The notes beneath the pieces are model-generated. The model did not search any database, was not told the origin of the DNA, and worked only from the letters and a program-made list of their open reading frames with translations. Of a DNA stretch of 64,000 bases, positions 44,908 through 52,685 are shown in pieces. Position 1 is the first letter of the stretch, and each line of letters starts with the position of its first letter. Position numbers and translations under genes: made by a program. Source of the DNA: Litorivita pollutaquae (lineage in GTDB: Bacteria; Pseudomonadota; Alphaproteobacteria; Rhodobacterales; Rhodobacteraceae); contig NZ_KZ826483.1 in NCBI RefSeq assembly GCF_003205515.1, positions 186,001 through 250,000 of the forward strand, written 5' to 3'.

Positions 44908-44935
44908 TTGTCTAGTTGTATATTAACTTGGACAA
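44908..44935. promoter_or_regulatory. inverted repeat in the phnF-phnG spacer (candidate PhnF operator)
   Basis: TTGTC (44908-44912) with GACAA (44931-44935), and further inside AGTT with AACT, around an AT-rich centre GTATATT. A second GTGTCTAG copy of the left arm (TTGTCTAG) lies at 44945-44952, touching the phnG start codon. Position between the divergent genes suggests the PhnF binding site. Confidence 0.55.
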
Positions 44936-44952
44936 ACCAGCAAGGTGTCTAG

Positions 44953-45492
44953 ATGAGCATTGCGCACACCCCCGGATCTTCGGATCACGCCCGCCAGCAA
45001 AGTGGCCAGCCGGCCAAAGCGCCGGACGACCCTCGCCAATCCTCGCCCCACGCCGCGCGCCAAGCATGGATGGGGCTTTTGGCCAAATCCTCCGCCGTGG
45101 ATCTGGCCGCAAAGGTCGAGGCATATGCCGAAGAAGCAGTGTTGCCGTCCTTCACCTGGCTGCGCGCGCCGGAGATTGGCGGCGTGATGGTGCGGGGCCG
45201 GATGGGGGGCACCGGCGCGGCCTTTAATTTGGGTGAAATGACTGTGACCCGCTGTGCTTTGCGATTGGACACCGGCGAGACCGGCCATGGATATGTGCAG
45301 GGCCGCAGCAAGCGCCACGCTGAACAGGCCGCGATGGTGGATGCCCTGATGCAAACCGCCCGCGCCGAAGCCGTGCGCGCCGCCGTCTTGACGCCACTGG
45401 AGGCCGGCAAACAGGCGGAACAAGCCGCCCGCGCCGCAAAAGCCGCCAGAACGAAAGTTGATTTTTTCACATTGGTACGAGGAGAAGATTGA
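44953..45492 (+). CDS. phnG: C-P lyase core subunit PhnG
   Basis: 179 residues from ATG with AAGGTG upstream. PhnG landmarks begin at ~35: RQAWMGLLAKSSAVDLAAKVE, LRAPEIGGVMVRGRMGGTGAAFNLGEMTVTRC, GHGYVQGRSKRHAEQAAMVDALMQ. The first ~33 residues are a polar extension (SSDHARQQSGQPAKAPDD) not usual in PhnG, so translation might begin later. PhnG sits in the PhnGHIJ complex, needed with PhnI to attach the ribose-triphosphate to phosphonate. It overlaps phnH by one base (TGATG). Confidence 0.94.
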   Translation: MSIAHTPGSSDHARQQSGQPAKAPDDPRQSSPHAARQAWMGLLAKSSAVDLAAKVEAYAEEAVLPSFTWLRAPEIGGVMVRGRMGGTGAAFNLGEMTVTRCALRLDTGETGHGYVQGRSKRHAEQAAMVDALMQTARAEAVRAAVLTPLEAGKQAEQAARAAKAARTKVDFFTLVRGED

Positions 45493-46067
45493 TGTTGGAT
45501 CACGCATTGGAAGGCGGATTCGCACAGGCCCCTCAACAGGCCGCCGCCGGATTTCGCGCGGCGCTTTCGGCCTTGGCGCGGCCGGGCCGGATCGAAACGA
45601 TAGAGGGTGCAACCGGCCCTGCGCCGATGTCTGTTGCGGCGGCGACGTTGGTTTTGACGTTGGTGGATGCGGAAACGCCGATCTATCTGGGCGCAGGTCA
45701 CGATAGCCCCGCCGTGCGTCAGTGGATCGCGTTTCACACCGGCGCGCCGATTGTCCCCGCCGCGCGGGCTCATGAGGCGATGTTCGCCTTGGGCCACTGG
45801 GAAGATTTGATGCCGCTCGGGCAATTTTTCCATGGCACCGCCGAATACCCCGACCGCTCTGCCACGTTGATTGTCGAGGTCGAGGCGCATGCCCCGCCCA
45901 CACACCATTTGACCGGACCGGGCATCGAGATCAGCGCCGAAATGCGCTTGCCCAGCGGCATCGACGCGCGGCGTGACATGGCCTTTCCCTTGGGGGTGGA
46001 TTTCTATTTCTCGGCGGGGCACCACATCTCCGCTCTGCCGCGCAGCACTCGCGTGGAGGATCTGTAG
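45492..46067 (+). CDS. phnH: C-P lyase core subunit PhnH
   Basis: 191 residues. Typical regions are GFRAALSALARPGRIETI, AAATLVLTLVDAETPIYLGAG, FHTGAPIVPAARAHEAMFALG, PLGQFFHGTAEYPDRSATLIVEV and GVDFYF. PhnH has a PLP-transferase-like fold without cofactor and is a structural subunit of the C-P lyase core. Its stop codon abuts the phnI start. Confidence 0.95.
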   Translation: MLDHALEGGFAQAPQQAAAGFRAALSALARPGRIETIEGATGPAPMSVAAATLVLTLVDAETPIYLGAGHDSPAVRQWIAFHTGAPIVPAARAHEAMFALGHWEDLMPLGQFFHGTAEYPDRSATLIVEVEAHAPPTHHLTGPGIEISAEMRLPSGIDARRDMAFPLGVDFYFSAGHHISALPRSTRVEDL

Positions 46068-47195
46068 ATGTATGTTGCAGTCAAAGGCGGCGAGAAGGCG
46101 ATTGATAACGCCCATGCATGGCTTGATGAAGAGCGGCGCGGTGACTTGGGTGTGGCGGAACTGTCGCTGCCGCAAATCCGCGAACAATTGTCCCTCGCAG
46201 TGAACCGTGTCATGGCCGAAGGCTCGCTTTATGATCCCGATCTTGCGGCATTGGCAATCAAACAAGCGCGCGGCGATTTGATCGAGGCGATTTTCCTGAT
46301 CCGCGCCTATCGCACCACATTGCCACGCATCGGACACTCCCATCCGGTCGAGACTGGCAAAATGGCCTGTGATCGGCGGATTTCAGCGACTTATAAAGAT
46401 GCCCCCGGCGGGCAGGTGTTGGGACCGACCTTTGACTACACCCACCGTTTGATTGATTTCAAACTCGCCGCAGAAGCAGAAGCAGAAGCAGAAGCGGGAG
46501 CCGAAGAAAGCACCCCCGCTGCCGCGACTGGCGCGGCCGAAGGTGGCGACATGCCCCGCATCACCGATTTCCTCAATGACGAAGGCTTGATCCAGACCGA
46601 GGCACCCTGTGATACGACCCCGCCCGATATGACCCGCGCGCCGATGGAATATCCCGCAGGCCGCCCTTTGCGCTTGCAAGCTTTGACACGCGGCGACGAA
46701 GGATTTGTGCTTGGCATGGCCTATTCGACCCAACGTGGATATGGCCGCAACCATCCCTTTGTGGGCGAATTGCGCATTGGTAAAGTGCCGGTTGAAATGG
46801 ATATTCCCGAGCTTGGGTTCGCCATCGAAATTGGCGAGATCACCCTGACCGAATGCGAGACGGTGAACCAGTTTGCCGGATCGAAAACCGAACCGGCGCA
46901 ATTCACTCGTGGTTATGGATTGGTCTTTGGCCAAACCGAACGGAAGGCCATTTCCATGGCTCTGGTCGATCGCGCCCTTCGGTGGGAGGAGCTTGGCGAA
47001 GACAATGTGGGCGTCCCTGCGCAGGACGAAGAGTTTGTTCTGGCTCATTCCGACAACATTCAGGCCACGGGGTTCTTGGAGCATATCAAGTTACCCCATT
47101 ACGTTGATTTTCAATCCGAGTTGGAATTGATCCGCAAACTGCGCGGAGATGCGATGGCGACACAGGCGCAGCAGACACAGGAGGCCGCAGAATGA
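46068..47195 (+). CDS. phnI: C-P lyase core subunit PhnI (purine ribonucleoside triphosphate phosphonylase)
   Basis: 375 residues. MYVAVKGGEKAIDNAHAWLDEERRGD and LSLAVNRVMAEGSLYDPDLAALAIKQARGD are typical, as are TRGDEGFVLGMAYSTQRGYGRNHPFVGELR and FCxH-like C-terminal LAHSDNIQATGFLEHIKLPHYVDFQSELE. PhnI displaces the base of ATP with phosphonate. A low-complexity Ala/Glu stretch at ~135-155, encoded by four GCAGAA repeats, forms an unusual loop. It overlaps the following short ORF by ATGA. Confidence 0.95.
   Translation: MYVAVKGGEKAIDNAHAWLDEERRGDLGVAELSLPQIREQLSLAVNRVMAEGSLYDPDLAALAIKQARGDLIEAIFLIRAYRTTLPRIGHSHPVETGKMACDRRISATYKDAPGGQVLGPTFDYTHRLIDFKLAAEAEAEAEAGAEESTPAAATGAAEGGDMPRITDFLNDEGLIQTEAPCDTTPPDMTRAPMEYPAGRPLRLQALTRGDEGFVLGMAYSTQRGYGRNHPFVGELRIGKVPVEMDIPELGFAIEIGEITLTECETVNQFAGSKTEPAQFTRGYGLVFGQTERKAISMALVDRALRWEELGEDNVGVPAQDEEFVLAHSDNIQATGFLEHIKLPHYVDFQSELELIRKLRGDAMATQAQQTQEAAE
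46470..46493 (+). repeat. (GCAGAA)4 microsatellite inside phnI
   Basis: Four perfect hexanucleotide copies, coding for Ala-Glu repeats in a probable surface loop. In-frame slippage would change loop length without breaking the gene. Confidence 0.85.
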
Positions 47196-47401
47196 GTGCT
47201 GCATTTCTCACAGTCGGGCGTGACGCAGGTCGCTGTGCCGACTCGCAGAAGGGCATAGGCCGGACCCGTGCCACCTCTCATGAGGATTTGAAAACAGCGC
47301 AGGGTTTTGTGCAGATCGGCGCGGACCACACAGAGCATATCTGCCCCGCGCCCGATCGCCTGACTGATAACTCTACGCAAATGGTGGCTTTCGATGTCTG
47401 A
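47192..47401 (+). CDS. short ORF wedged between phnI and phnJ, unknown
   Basis: 69 codons. It starts in an ATGA overlap with the phnI stop and ends 8 bp inside phnJ, so it is translationally continuous with both. The product (MSAAFLTVGRDAGRCADSQK ... NSTQMVAFDV) is hydrophilic, has two cysteines and matches nothing I know. phnI and phnJ normally abut; the ~200-bp gap is unusual. It may be a real small protein, an inserted sequence kept open by coupling, or a chance frame that lets ribosomes run on to phnJ. Confidence 0.45.
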   Translation: MSAAFLTVGRDAGRCADSQKGIGRTRATSHEDLKTAQGFVQIGADHTEHICPAPDRLTDNSTQMVAFDV

Positions 47402-48257
47402 TTACAACTTTGCCTATCTTGACGAACAAACCAAACGGATGATCCGCCGCGCCATTCTCAAAGGGATTGCCATCCCGGGATATCAGGTGCCCTTTGCCAG
47501 CCGCGAAATGCCGATGCCCTACGGGTGGGGCACCGGCGGCGTGCAGGTCACGGCGGCGTGCCTGACGCCTGATGATACCCTCAAGGTCATCGACCAGGGC
47601 GCGGATGATACCACCAACGCCGTGTCGATCCGCAAATTTTTCCAGCGCACCGCACAGGTCGCCACCACCGAGAAAACCGGCAAGGCCAGTGTCATCCAAA
47701 CCCGTCACCGCATTCCCGAAGAGCCGCTGCGCGAGGATCAAATCCTCGTTTACCAAGTGCCGATTCCCGAACCTTTGCGGTTTTTGGAGCCGCGCGAGAC
47801 CGAAACCCGTAAAATGCACGCGCTTGAGGAGTATGGGCTTATGCATGTCAAACTCTACGAGGACATTGCGCGCCACGGTCATATCGCCACCGCCTATGCC
47901 TATCCGGTCAAGGTCGAGGGGCGGTATGTGATGGATCCCTCACCGATCCCGAAATTCGACAACCCCAAATTGGAAAGCGCCGCGATCCAATTGTTCGGCG
48001 CGGGGCGCGAGCAAAGGATTTACGCGATCCCGCCCTTTACCCGCGTTGTCAGCCTTGATTTCGAGGACCACCCGTTTGAGGCATCCAAGGCCGCGCACCC
48101 ATGCGATCTTTGCGGGGCGACGCATAGCTATCTGGATGAGGTGATCACCGATGATGCGGGGGGGCGAATGTTCGTTTGCTCGGACACCGATTATTGCACA
48201 ACGCGGCAAGAGGCCGGTCATCGTGGCCGCCTGTCGCCGCAGGAGGACGCCGCATGA
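47394..48257 (+). CDS. phnJ: carbon-phosphorus lyase, radical SAM enzyme PhnJ
   Basis: 287 residues. YNFAYLDEQTKRMIRRAILKGIAIPGYQVPFASREMPMPYGWGTGG is the family opening. The four cysteines C237, C240, C262 and C268 show the exact C-x2-C-x21-C-x5-C spacing of PhnJ, giving three 4Fe-4S ligands and the thiyl-radical Cys. It cleaves the C-P bond of ribose-1-phosphonate-5-phosphate, releasing the hydrocarbon (methane from methylphosphonate). It overlaps phnK by ATGA. Confidence 0.97.
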   Translation: MSDYNFAYLDEQTKRMIRRAILKGIAIPGYQVPFASREMPMPYGWGTGGVQVTAACLTPDDTLKVIDQGADDTTNAVSIRKFFQRTAQVATTEKTGKASVIQTRHRIPEEPLREDQILVYQVPIPEPLRFLEPRETETRKMHALEEYGLMHVKLYEDIARHGHIATAYAYPVKVEGRYVMDPSPIPKFDNPKLESAAIQLFGAGREQRIYAIPPFTRVVSLDFEDHPFEASKAAHPCDLCGATHSYLDEVITDDAGGRMFVCSDTDYCTTRQEAGHRGRLSPQEDAA

Positions 48258-49036
48258 CCGCGCCTATCACACCGCTTTTGTCTGTGCGCGACCTGCGCAA
48301 AACCTACGGGCACCGCATCGGCTGCGCGGATGTAGGTTTTGACCTATATCCTGGCGAAGTTCTTGGCATCGTGGGGGAATCCGGGTCGGGTAAATCCACA
48401 TTACTCAGCTGCCTCGCCGGGCATTTGGAACCGGATCAAGGCGAAGTGGTGTTTGACACCCGCGCCGATGGTCCCCGCGACACCCGCCGGATGTCCGAGC
48501 CAGAGCGCCGGATGCTAGGCCGCACCGATTGGGCTTTTGTGCATCAACATGCCCGAGACGGGTTGCGCATGGGGGTCTCGGCGGGCGGCAATGTCGGCGA
48601 ACGCTTGATGGCCGTCGGGGCGCGCAACTATGGCAATATCCGTAATGAGGCGATTGATTGGCTGGGCCGTGTCGAGATCGACGAGACCCGCGTCGATGAC
48701 CGCCCCTCGGCGTTTTCCGGCGGTATGCAGCAGCGGTTGCAAATCGCCCGCAATCTGGTGACGGGCCCGCGATTGGTGTTCATGGATGAACCGACCGGCG
48801 GATTGGATGTCTCGGTGCAGGCGCGTTTGTTGGATCTGTTGCGCGGTCTTGTGCGCGACATGGGTCTTTCGGCGATCATCGTGACCCATGATCTGGCGGT
48901 GGTGCGATTGTTGGCGCATCGCTTGATGGTAATGAAATCCGGTCATGTGGTCGAACACGGCCTCACGGATCAAGTGCTCGACGATCCGCAGCATTCTTAT
49001 ACGCAACTCCTCGTGTCTTCAATTTTGCAGGTGTAA
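48254..49036 (+). CDS. phnK: C-P lyase ABC-type ATPase PhnK
   Basis: 260 residues from MTAPITPLLSVRD at the ATGA overlap with phnJ. Walker A GESGSGKST, signature FSGGMQQRLQIARNL, Walker B LVFMDEPTGGLD and VTHDLAVVRLLA. The DLYPGEVLGIVGESGSGKSTLL context and DWAFVHQHARDGLRM are PhnK-like. PhnK docks on the PhnGHIJ core and is needed in vivo; it is not a transporter subunit here. Confidence 0.95.
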   Translation: MTAPITPLLSVRDLRKTYGHRIGCADVGFDLYPGEVLGIVGESGSGKSTLLSCLAGHLEPDQGEVVFDTRADGPRDTRRMSEPERRMLGRTDWAFVHQHARDGLRMGVSAGGNVGERLMAVGARNYGNIRNEAIDWLGRVEIDETRVDDRPSAFSGGMQQRLQIARNLVTGPRLVFMDEPTGGLDVSVQARLLDLLRGLVRDMGLSAIIVTHDLAVVRLLAHRLMVMKSGHVVEHGLTDQVLDDPQHSYTQLLVSSILQV

Positions 49037-49039
49037 CTG

Positions 49040-49723
49040 ATGATCCGGCTTGAAAATGTCTCAAAATCCTTCACCCTGCACAATCAAGGCGGCGCGGTCA
49101 TTCCCGTTATGGAGGGGGCCACATTCGACGTCGCGCGCGGCGAATGTATTGCATTGACCGGCAATTCGGGGGCGGGGAAATCCACGTTGATGCGCATGAT
49201 CTACGGCAATTACCTAACGGCATCCGGCACATTGAAGGTGGGGGATGTTGACGTCGCCCGCGCCGCGCCGCGCGAGATCCTGACCCTGCGCCAGCATACA
49301 TTGGGCTATGTCAGCCAGTTTTTGCGCGTTGTGCCCCGGGTGGCGACATTGGATGTGGTGGCCGACCCTTTATTGAGCGTCGGGGTGGCGCGTGATGAAG
49401 CCCATGACCGCGCCCGAGATCTGCTCTCGCGGCTGAATATTCCGCACACCCTGTGGTCTTTGTCGCCCACAACCTTTTCCGGCGGTGAGCAACAGCGCGT
49501 CAATATCGCGCGCGGCTTTGCCCATGATTTTCCGGCGCTTTTGCTTGATGAACCTACGGCTTCCTTGGATCCGACCAACCGCGAAACCGTGATGGGGTTA
49601 ATCGAGGAGGCAAAGGCGCGCGGCGCTGCTATCATCGGAATCTTTCACGACAGCGAAGCGCGCATGCGCGTGGCGGACCGCGAGGTCAACGTTTCGCAAT
49701 TTACGCCCCGGCGTGTGGCATGA
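49040..49723 (+). CDS. phnL: C-P lyase ABC-type ATPase PhnL
   Basis: 227 residues, 3 nt after phnK. Walker A GNSGAGKST, signature FSGGEQQRVNIARGF, Walker B LLLDEPTASLD, with the PhnL-typical LHNQGGAVIPVMEGATFDVARGECIAL opening and LRVVPRVATLDVVADPLL. It is thought to act with PhnK on the C-P lyase core. It overlaps phnN by ATGA. Confidence 0.95.
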   Translation: MIRLENVSKSFTLHNQGGAVIPVMEGATFDVARGECIALTGNSGAGKSTLMRMIYGNYLTASGTLKVGDVDVARAAPREILTLRQHTLGYVSQFLRVVPRVATLDVVADPLLSVGVARDEAHDRARDLLSRLNIPHTLWSLSPTTFSGGEQQRVNIARGFAHDFPALLLDEPTASLDPTNRETVMGLIEEAKARGAAIIGIFHDSEARMRVADREVNVSQFTPRRVA

Positions 49724-50268
49724 CTGCGCCGCTTTATACGGTTGTCGGTCCCTCGGGGGCGGGCAAGGATACCGTGCTTGGGGCGTTGAAAGACCAGATG
49801 CCACAATTACAAATCGTGCGCCGCGTCATCACCCGTGACGCTGCGGCAGGCGGCGAGGATTTCGAGGGTGTCAGCCAAGCCGAATTCGACCGTCGCCGCG
49901 CGGCGGGGCGCTTCGTTCTGCATTGGCACGCGCATGGCCTCAGCTACGGAATCGAGCGCAGCATCGAGAGGCTGCGCGCCGGCCCTGCACCGGTTCTATT
50001 CAACGGCTCGCGCGGTATCCTGCCGGAGGCCATCCGTGTTTTCCCTGATTTGCAGGTGATCCATATCACCGCCGCACCACAGATCTTGACCGCGCGTTTG
50101 CGGGCACGCGACCGTGAGAGCGCAGCCGAGATCGCCGACCGTGTGGCGCGGGCCTCGCTGCCTTTACCCCTAGGGATCGAGGTGATCGAGATCGACAATT
50201 CCGGCGACCTGAGCCTTGCGGTGGACGCCCTTGCTGCGGTTTTGCGCCGTGCTGGAGCCGCCGCATGA
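49720..50268 (+). CDS. phnN: ribose 1,5-bisphosphate phosphokinase PhnN
   Basis: 182 residues with a guanylate-kinase-like fold: P-loop VGPSGAGKDTVLGAL, RRVITRDAAAGGEDFEGVS, HWHAHGLSYGI, ITAAPQILTARLRARDRES. It phosphorylates ribose 1,5-bisphosphate to PRPP, returning the sugar released by the phn pathway to nucleotide metabolism. Confidence 0.95.
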   Translation: MTAPLYTVVGPSGAGKDTVLGALKDQMPQLQIVRRVITRDAAAGGEDFEGVSQAEFDRRRAAGRFVLHWHAHGLSYGIERSIERLRAGPAPVLFNGSRGILPEAIRVFPDLQVIHITAAPQILTARLRARDRESAAEIADRVARASLPLPLGIEVIEIDNSGDLSLAVDALAAVLRRAGAAA

Positions 50269-50345
50269 AACTGCCGGTCAATTCACCATACTCCAGCCAT
50301 GATGACATGGCTCAAGCCGCGCTTAACCCAAGGAAAATCCGATGA
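50265..50345 (+). CDS. possible 26-residue peptide between phnN and phnM
   Basis: It starts in an ATGA overlap with phnN and its TGA overlaps the phnM ATG (ATGA again). It encodes 26 residues (MKLPVNSPYSSHDDMAQAAL and a basic end NPRKIR). Within it lies AAGGAAAA, the ribosome-binding site of phnM. It could be a coupling device rather than a functional peptide. Confidence 0.35.
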   Translation: MKLPVNSPYSSHDDMAQAALNPRKIR

Positions 50346-51481
50346 CCGATGTAACGCTGGCCAATGCCTGCCTTGTTCTTGATGCGGAGGTGATGCACGG
50401 CGGTCTCACCATGCGCGATGGTCGTATTGCAGACGTGTTTACCGGCACGGCAGTGCCCGCAGGTGCAATTGATCTGCAGGGGGATTTGATCATCCCCGGC
50501 CTTATTGAGTTGCACACCGACAATCTGGAACGTCATATTCAACCGCGCCCACGGGTGGATTGGCCGCATGCAGCGGCGATTCTCGCCCATGACGGCGAAT
50601 TGGCCTCGGTCGGGATCACTACGGTGTTTGACGCGATGCGGGTCGGATCGATCCCCGACAGCCGGACCGGATACAACAAATATGCCCGCGATCTGGCTAC
50701 GGAATTATGGGAGTTGCGCGCTGCCGATGCCTTGCGGATCAACCACTATTTGCACTTGCGGGCCGAAGTTTGCTCGGCCACATTGGTCGAAGAGATCGCC
50801 GAGTTCGGCGTCGATGACCGCGTTGGCATCGTTTCCTTGATGGATCACACGCCGGGGCAAAGGCAATTTCGTGATCTCGACAAGTTGCGCGAGTATGTGC
50901 AGGGCAAAAAAGGTCTGACAGATCCGGAGTTTGACGCCCATGTCGCACAGCTTTTGTCCCTGCGGCAAACCTATGGCGCGCAGCATGAAAAAATGACCGT
51001 GGCCGCCGCCAACCGCTTTGGCGCGGTTTTGGCTAGTCACGACGATACCACGGCGGATCACGTCGCGACCAGCGCCGCACATGGTATCCGTTTGGCGGAA
51101 TTTCCGACCACTGCCGAGGCCGCGCAAAGCTGCCGCGCGGCGGGAATCAAGGTGATGATGGGCGCGCCGAACCTCATTCGCGGCGGGTCGCATTCGGGCA
51201 ACGTCGCGGCGCATGAACTGGCCGAACTGGATCTTTTGGATATTCTGTCGTCGGATTATGTGCCGTCCTCGTTGCTGACGGCGGCCTTTCTTCTGGCGGA
51301 TCTTTGGGATGATTTGCCCCGTGCCATCCGCACCGTTACGGCCGCTCCGGCTGGCGCCAGCGGATTGACCGATCGCGGCCGGATTGCCCAAGGATTGCAC
51401 GCGGATGTTTTGCGCATCGCCCGCATTCAAGGCACCCCGGTGATCCGGGGCGTCTGGTGCCACGGGCGGCAAGTGGGGTAG
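50342..51481 (+). CDS. phnM: alpha-D-ribose 1-methylphosphonate 5-triphosphate diphosphatase PhnM
   Basis: 379 residues of the amidohydrolase superfamily: IPGLIELHTDNLERHIQPRPRVDWP with metal ligands, AILAHDGELASVGITTVFDAMRVGS, VSLMDHTPGQRQF, LASHDDTTADHV, APNLIRGGSHSGNVAAHELA and LSSDYVPSSLL. It removes pyrophosphate from RPnTP before PhnJ acts. Last gene of the phn operon; a long inverted repeat follows. Confidence 0.96.
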   Translation: MTDVTLANACLVLDAEVMHGGLTMRDGRIADVFTGTAVPAGAIDLQGDLIIPGLIELHTDNLERHIQPRPRVDWPHAAAILAHDGELASVGITTVFDAMRVGSIPDSRTGYNKYARDLATELWELRAADALRINHYLHLRAEVCSATLVEEIAEFGVDDRVGIVSLMDHTPGQRQFRDLDKLREYVQGKKGLTDPEFDAHVAQLLSLRQTYGAQHEKMTVAAANRFGAVLASHDDTTADHVATSAAHGIRLAEFPTTAEAAQSCRAAGIKVMMGAPNLIRGGSHSGNVAAHELAELDLLDILSSDYVPSSLLTAAFLLADLWDDLPRAIRTVTAAPAGASGLTDRGRIAQGLHADVLRIARIQGTPVIRGVWCHGRQVG

Positions 51482-51488
51482 GGCGCGC

Positions 51489-51536
51489 CCTGCGGTCCGC
51501 CAAATCAGAAAAGAGCACGCGCAATCGGACCGCAGG
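51489..51536. repeat. inverted repeat after phnM
   Basis: Perfect 11-bp arms CCTGCGGTCCG (51489-51499) and CGGACCGCAGG (51526-51536) with a 26-nt loop, 8 bp after the phnM stop. No T-tract, so either a Rho-dependent 3' end/mRNA stabiliser or an unrelated site. The rest of 51482-51774 shows nothing I can name. Confidence 0.55.
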
Positions 51537-51774
51537 CCTATGCCGGATCGGGCGGCACAAACGGGTGCGCGGTATGTCCACAGTTTTGCCGATGTGATGA
51601 ACGGCACGCAGTGACCGAAGGCCCGAATAGGCGCCGCAGCGCCGGCCGCGAAAGGCATCGGACCCTTCCGAACCCCGAGCGACGGGCGACGATGATTTGG
51701 GGCGCCGCTCGGTTGGCTTACGGGCGCAGGCCTGATGTGTTTTCCTGTCGCGGCACGCCCCGTTACAATGCCTT

Positions 51775-52548
51775 TTATACGCGTCCGCCCAAGGCTGTCA
51801 TCAGGTCGTCTGCCGCCTTTTTGACCTGCGCGCCGATGACTGCGATGCGTTCCGGCGTCAGCCGTGCCGCAAGTCCGGAGACCGAGATCGCGCATGCGGC
51901 ATCGCCTTGCGGACCCTGCACCACGGCGGCGACACAGCGCAATCCCGTGACATGTTCTTCGTCGTCCACGGCATAGCCAAGGGCGCGCACCCGGGCGATA
52001 TCCTCCATCGCCGTGTCCAAATGGCGGTGCGAGCGCGGTGTCAGCGGATGGAAGCCCCTGCGCGCAGCAAAGGCGGCGATTTGGTCATCTGTCCAGGTGG
52101 CGAGAATCGCTTTGCCCATGCCGGAGCAAAACACCGGAACCCGGCCGCCGGGGGGAGAAATGGCGCGCATGATTTCGCGGCTTTCGACTTGTGAAACCGT
52201 GACCAATTGATCGTCATCCAGTAGACCCAGATTGGCGGTTTCGCGGGTTTGATCGCGAAGCCTGCGCAGGAATGGCAGAGCCGGAGCAATAAAATTGCGC
52301 CGTTGGGTATAGGCCGCCCCGACGGAAAACGCGGCGCGGCCCACGTGCCAAAGAGCCTCGTCGGCGGCAAATTGCGCAAAGCCGCTTTGCTCCAGCGTGG
52401 TCAACAACCGGTGCGCGGTGGAGACGGCCAGCCCCGCATCGCGGGCCAGATCGCTGACCCGCTGCCCTTCATCAGATTGGCTAAGCAGGGTCAGCAACCG
52501 CAAGGCACGGGTGACCGATTGCACCCCTTCGGATTTCTGAACATGCAT
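51775..52548 (-). CDS. IclR-family transcriptional regulator (probable glyoxylate-pathway control)
   Basis: 257 residues from MHVQKSEGVQSVTRAL; an in-frame extension of 99 codons runs through the divergent promoter into glcB and is excluded. The N-terminal winged HTH is LLSQSDEGQRVSDLARDAGLAVSTAHRLLTTL; the C-terminal GAF-like effector domain includes GRVPVFCSGMGKAILA and DDEEHVTGLRCVAAVV. It is divergent from glcB by 137 bp, so regulation of malate synthase by glyoxylate or a related acid is likely (inference). Confidence 0.9.
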   Translation of the reverse strand: MHVQKSEGVQSVTRALRLLTLLSQSDEGQRVSDLARDAGLAVSTAHRLLTTLEQSGFAQFAADEALWHVGRAAFSVGAAYTQRRNFIAPALPFLRRLRDQTRETANLGLLDDDQLVTVSQVESREIMRAISPPGGRVPVFCSGMGKAILATWTDDQIAAFAARRGFHPLTPRSHRHLDTAMEDIARVRALGYAVDDEEHVTGLRCVAAVVQGPQGDAACAISVSGLAARLTPERIAVIGAQVKKAADDLMTALGGRV

Positions 52549-52685
52549 GATGGCGCCTTTGTGCTGATTTTTCGCGCGGTCTGGCCGCTTAGGGCGCGCG
52601 GCTTTCCACATTGTGAAAAACTTATTCCCAAAACGAGAAGTTCTGCAAGTCCTGCCATAGAAACGTGGCAACAAAGGAGATTGCC

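Noticed and set aside
44985-46343. 452-codon open frame on the minus strand opposite phnG-phnI
   Set aside because: It mirrors the codon structure of three well-identified phn genes and has no family features; an effect of high GC content.
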